This document shows, piece by piece, positions 32,201 to 33,391 of a stretch of DNA of 33,391 bases. The stretch comes from an uncultured Oscillospiraceae bacterium (lineage in GTDB: Bacteria > Bacillota_A > Clostridia > Oscillospirales > Oscillospiraceae). Every line of letters begins with the position of its first letter. Position 1 is the stretch's first letter. Position numbers and translations under genes: made by a program. Where the stretch lies: positions 1-33,391 of the forward strand of contig CAAEDK010000259.1 in NCBI GenBank assembly GCA_900754605.1, read 5' to 3'. The notes under the pieces were generated by a model. The model made no database searches. It was not told the origin of the DNA and was given only the letters and a program-made list of their open reading frames with translations.

Positions 32201-32710
32201 TCACCGTTCTATCCCTGTTCTTGCGTACACTCCCCGGTCGAAGGGGTGGCGGATCTTCCGCATCTCCGTGAGATAGTCCGCCCGATCCCGAAGCTCCGGA
32301 ACCGGATCCCGGCCGGTGAGGACCACCTCACAGGTGAGGGAGTCCAGGCAGTCCAGCACATCCTCCAGAGGCAGCAGTCCGGTATTCACCGCGGCACACA
32401 CCTCGTCCAGCACCAGCAGGCCGCAGGAGGGCGCAACAGCCGCCTCCCGGGCCAGAGCCAGCAGGCGGATGTTCCGGGCCCGCTCTGCTTCCCGTTCCTC
32501 CGGAGTAAGCCGGAAGGAGAACTTGACTTTCTCTGGCACCTCCAGCAGATGCACCCCTGGCACCAGAGCCAGGGCCAGCCGCTCGCCGCTGTCCTCCCCC
32601 TTCAAAAACTGGGCAACAACTACCTCTCTGTTTCGCCCCGCCATCCGCAAGGCAAGTCCCATAGCGGCGGTGGTTTTTCCCTTTCCTTCTCCACAATACA
32701 GGTGTACCAT
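32201..32710 (-). CDS. cobO: corrinoid adenosyltransferase (CobA/BtuR type)
   Basis: A 169-residue P-loop enzyme that transfers the 5'-deoxyadenosyl group of ATP to cobalt of cob(I)yrinate or cobinamide, making coenzyme B12. Walker A GEGKGKTTA (7-15) near the N-terminus, the VVVAQFLKG strand, and the Asp/Glu LVLDEVCAAV segment are the CobA/CobO signature. GAGGAGG lies 8 bases before the ATG. No other cobalamin genes are in the window, so it may serve corrinoid salvage. Located between a terminator (32746-32777) and the small gene at 32031. Confidence 0.93.
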   Translation of the reverse strand: MVHLYCGEGKGKTTAAMGLALRMAGRNREVVVAQFLKGEDSGERLALALVPGVHLLEVPEKVKFSFRLTPEEREAERARNIRLLALAREAAVAPSCGLLVLDEVCAAVNTGLLPLEDVLDCLDSLTCEVVLTGRDPVPELRDRADYLTEMRKIRHPFDRGVYARTGIER

Positions 32711-32745
32711 GTGGAAAACCTCCTCAGCGGGTCAAGCCCGCAACC

Positions 32746-32777
32746 GGAAAAAGGCCGCCCTGAGGCGGCCTTTTTCC
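32746..32777 (-). terminator. terminator of the ClpC/ClpB-type gene
   Basis: A perfect 14-base stem (32746-32759 with 32764-32777) around CTGA, containing A5 and T5 runs in the arms, 23 bases past the stop of the minus-strand gene. Confidence 0.9.
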
Positions 32778-32799
32778 ACTTTTCATTACGCTAACTGAC

Positions 32800-33391
32800 T
32801 CACAGGGCGGTGAGACACAGCTCTTCCCCATTGGCAGAGGCGTGCAGCTGGGTCACCGGGTGCTCCCAGCTGTCGATGATCCGGGCGGCAATGGCATCCT
32901 CCAGTTCCTTCTGGATCAGGCGGCGCAGATTCCGGGCTCCGTAGGCCGCGGAGTAGGACTTTTTCACCAGATAGTCCAGCAGGCTGTCCTCCCAGACGAG
33001 GGTAAGCCCCTTCTCCGCCAGGGAATCCCGCAGTTCGTTCAGCATCAGGGCGGCGATGGCTCGGAAATTCTCCTCCGTCAGCTGGTGGAAGTAGACCACC
33101 TCGTCCACACGGTTGAGGAACTCTGGCCGCAGGAACTCCTGGAGCGCCTTCATGGCCCGCTCTTTTCCCTGCTCATCGGCGGTACGGTTGAAGCCCACAG
33201 AGCCCACCTTGCTATTGCTGCCGGCGTTTGAGGTCATCACGATAACCGTATTTTCAAAGTTCACCTTCCGTCCGTGGGCGTCGGTAATATGGCCGTCGTC
33301 CAGGATCTGAAGGAGGATATTGAGCACATCGGGATGGGCCTTCTCGATCTCGTCAAAGAGAACCACAGAGTAGGGCTTGCGGCGGATCTTC
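32800..33391 (-). CDS. ClpC/ClpB-type AAA+ ATPase, C-terminal part
   Basis: Partial: the right edge of the window cuts the 5' end. The visible 196 residues are the C-terminal half of the second AAA+ module: Walker B VVLFDEIEKAHPDV, sensor 1 VIVMTSNAGSN, the arginine finger region FLRPEFLNRVDEVV, sensor 2 AYGARNLRRLIQKELED and the final D2-small domain. This is the Hsp100 unfoldase used with ClpP (ClpC) or DnaK (ClpB). The short end after the D2-small domain cannot separate the two. No N-terminal part is visible, so the exact subfamily is open. Confidence 0.9.
   Translation of the reverse strand, partial: KIRRKPYSVVLFDEIEKAHPDVLNILLQILDDGHITDAHGRKVNFENTVIVMTSNAGSNSKVGSVGFNRTADEQGKERAMKALQEFLRPEFLNRVDEVVYFHQLTEENFRAIAALMLNELRDSLAEKGLTLVWEDSLLDYLVKKSYSAAYGARNLRRLIQKELEDAIAARIIDSWEHPVTQLHASANGEELCLTAL

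Overview
The window looks like chromosome from a spore-forming, anaerobic gut Clostridium relative, most likely the Oscillospiraceae (Flavonifractor, Pseudoflavonifractor or Intestinimonas type). This is inferred from: a butyryl-CoA:acetate CoA-transferase, Firmicute-type strong Shine-Dalgarno sites and sigma-A promoters, a glmS ribozyme, a CBS-type family II pyrophosphatase, a forespore (sigma-G type) promoter, GC-rich genes and AT-rich intergenic regions. Most of the window is core housekeeping DNA, with one decayed piece of mobile DNA beside a tRNA-Arg gene.

Left part (1-8083). A minus-strand operon with a sigma-A promoter at 4087-4115 runs yqeG-like HAD phosphatase, endonuclease IV-like TIM barrel, M24 peptidase, elongation factor P and a small zinc-ribbon protein, ending at a strong terminator (81-124). 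Divergently, the plus strand holds a GH18-like protein, a Dabb-domain protein and an NSS-family sodium symporter. A pair of overlapping half-size TSUP membrane genes (minus) and a tRNA-Leu(CAG) unit follow.

Middle (8084-16100). A minus-strand gene fuses a TetM/EF-G-like ribosomal GTPase to a C-terminal NYN (YacP/Rae1-like) nuclease domain. It is the most interesting gene here. To its right lies a truncated, frameshifted fragment of a large mobile-element protein, ending just before the 3' end of tRNA-Arg(CCG). Then come a hexapeptide acetyltransferase, the glmS ribozyme and glmS. After glmS sit three very small minus-strand genes, two behind a near-perfect sigma-G promoter and missed or easily missed by ORF callers.

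Right part (16101-33391). gltS; a MATE transporter preceded by a 21-residue leader ORF and phased CTGAA repeats; a small membrane protein; a cluster of look-alike hairpins; ppk1; leuS; rpsU; tRNA-Ala(GGC); a CBS/DRTGG pyrophosphatase; a shikimate kinase-like gene; a DEAD-box helicase with a long disordered tail followed 38 bases later by the butyrate-forming CoA-transferase; two tiny genes; a corrinoid adenosyltransferase; and the 3' end of a ClpC/ClpB-type ATPase that runs off the window.

The themes that join up are translation (efp, leuS, rpsU, three tRNAs, the GTPase-nuclease fusion), phosphate metabolism (ppk1, ppaC) and butyrate energy metabolism. No CRISPR array, rRNA or intact insertion sequence was seen.
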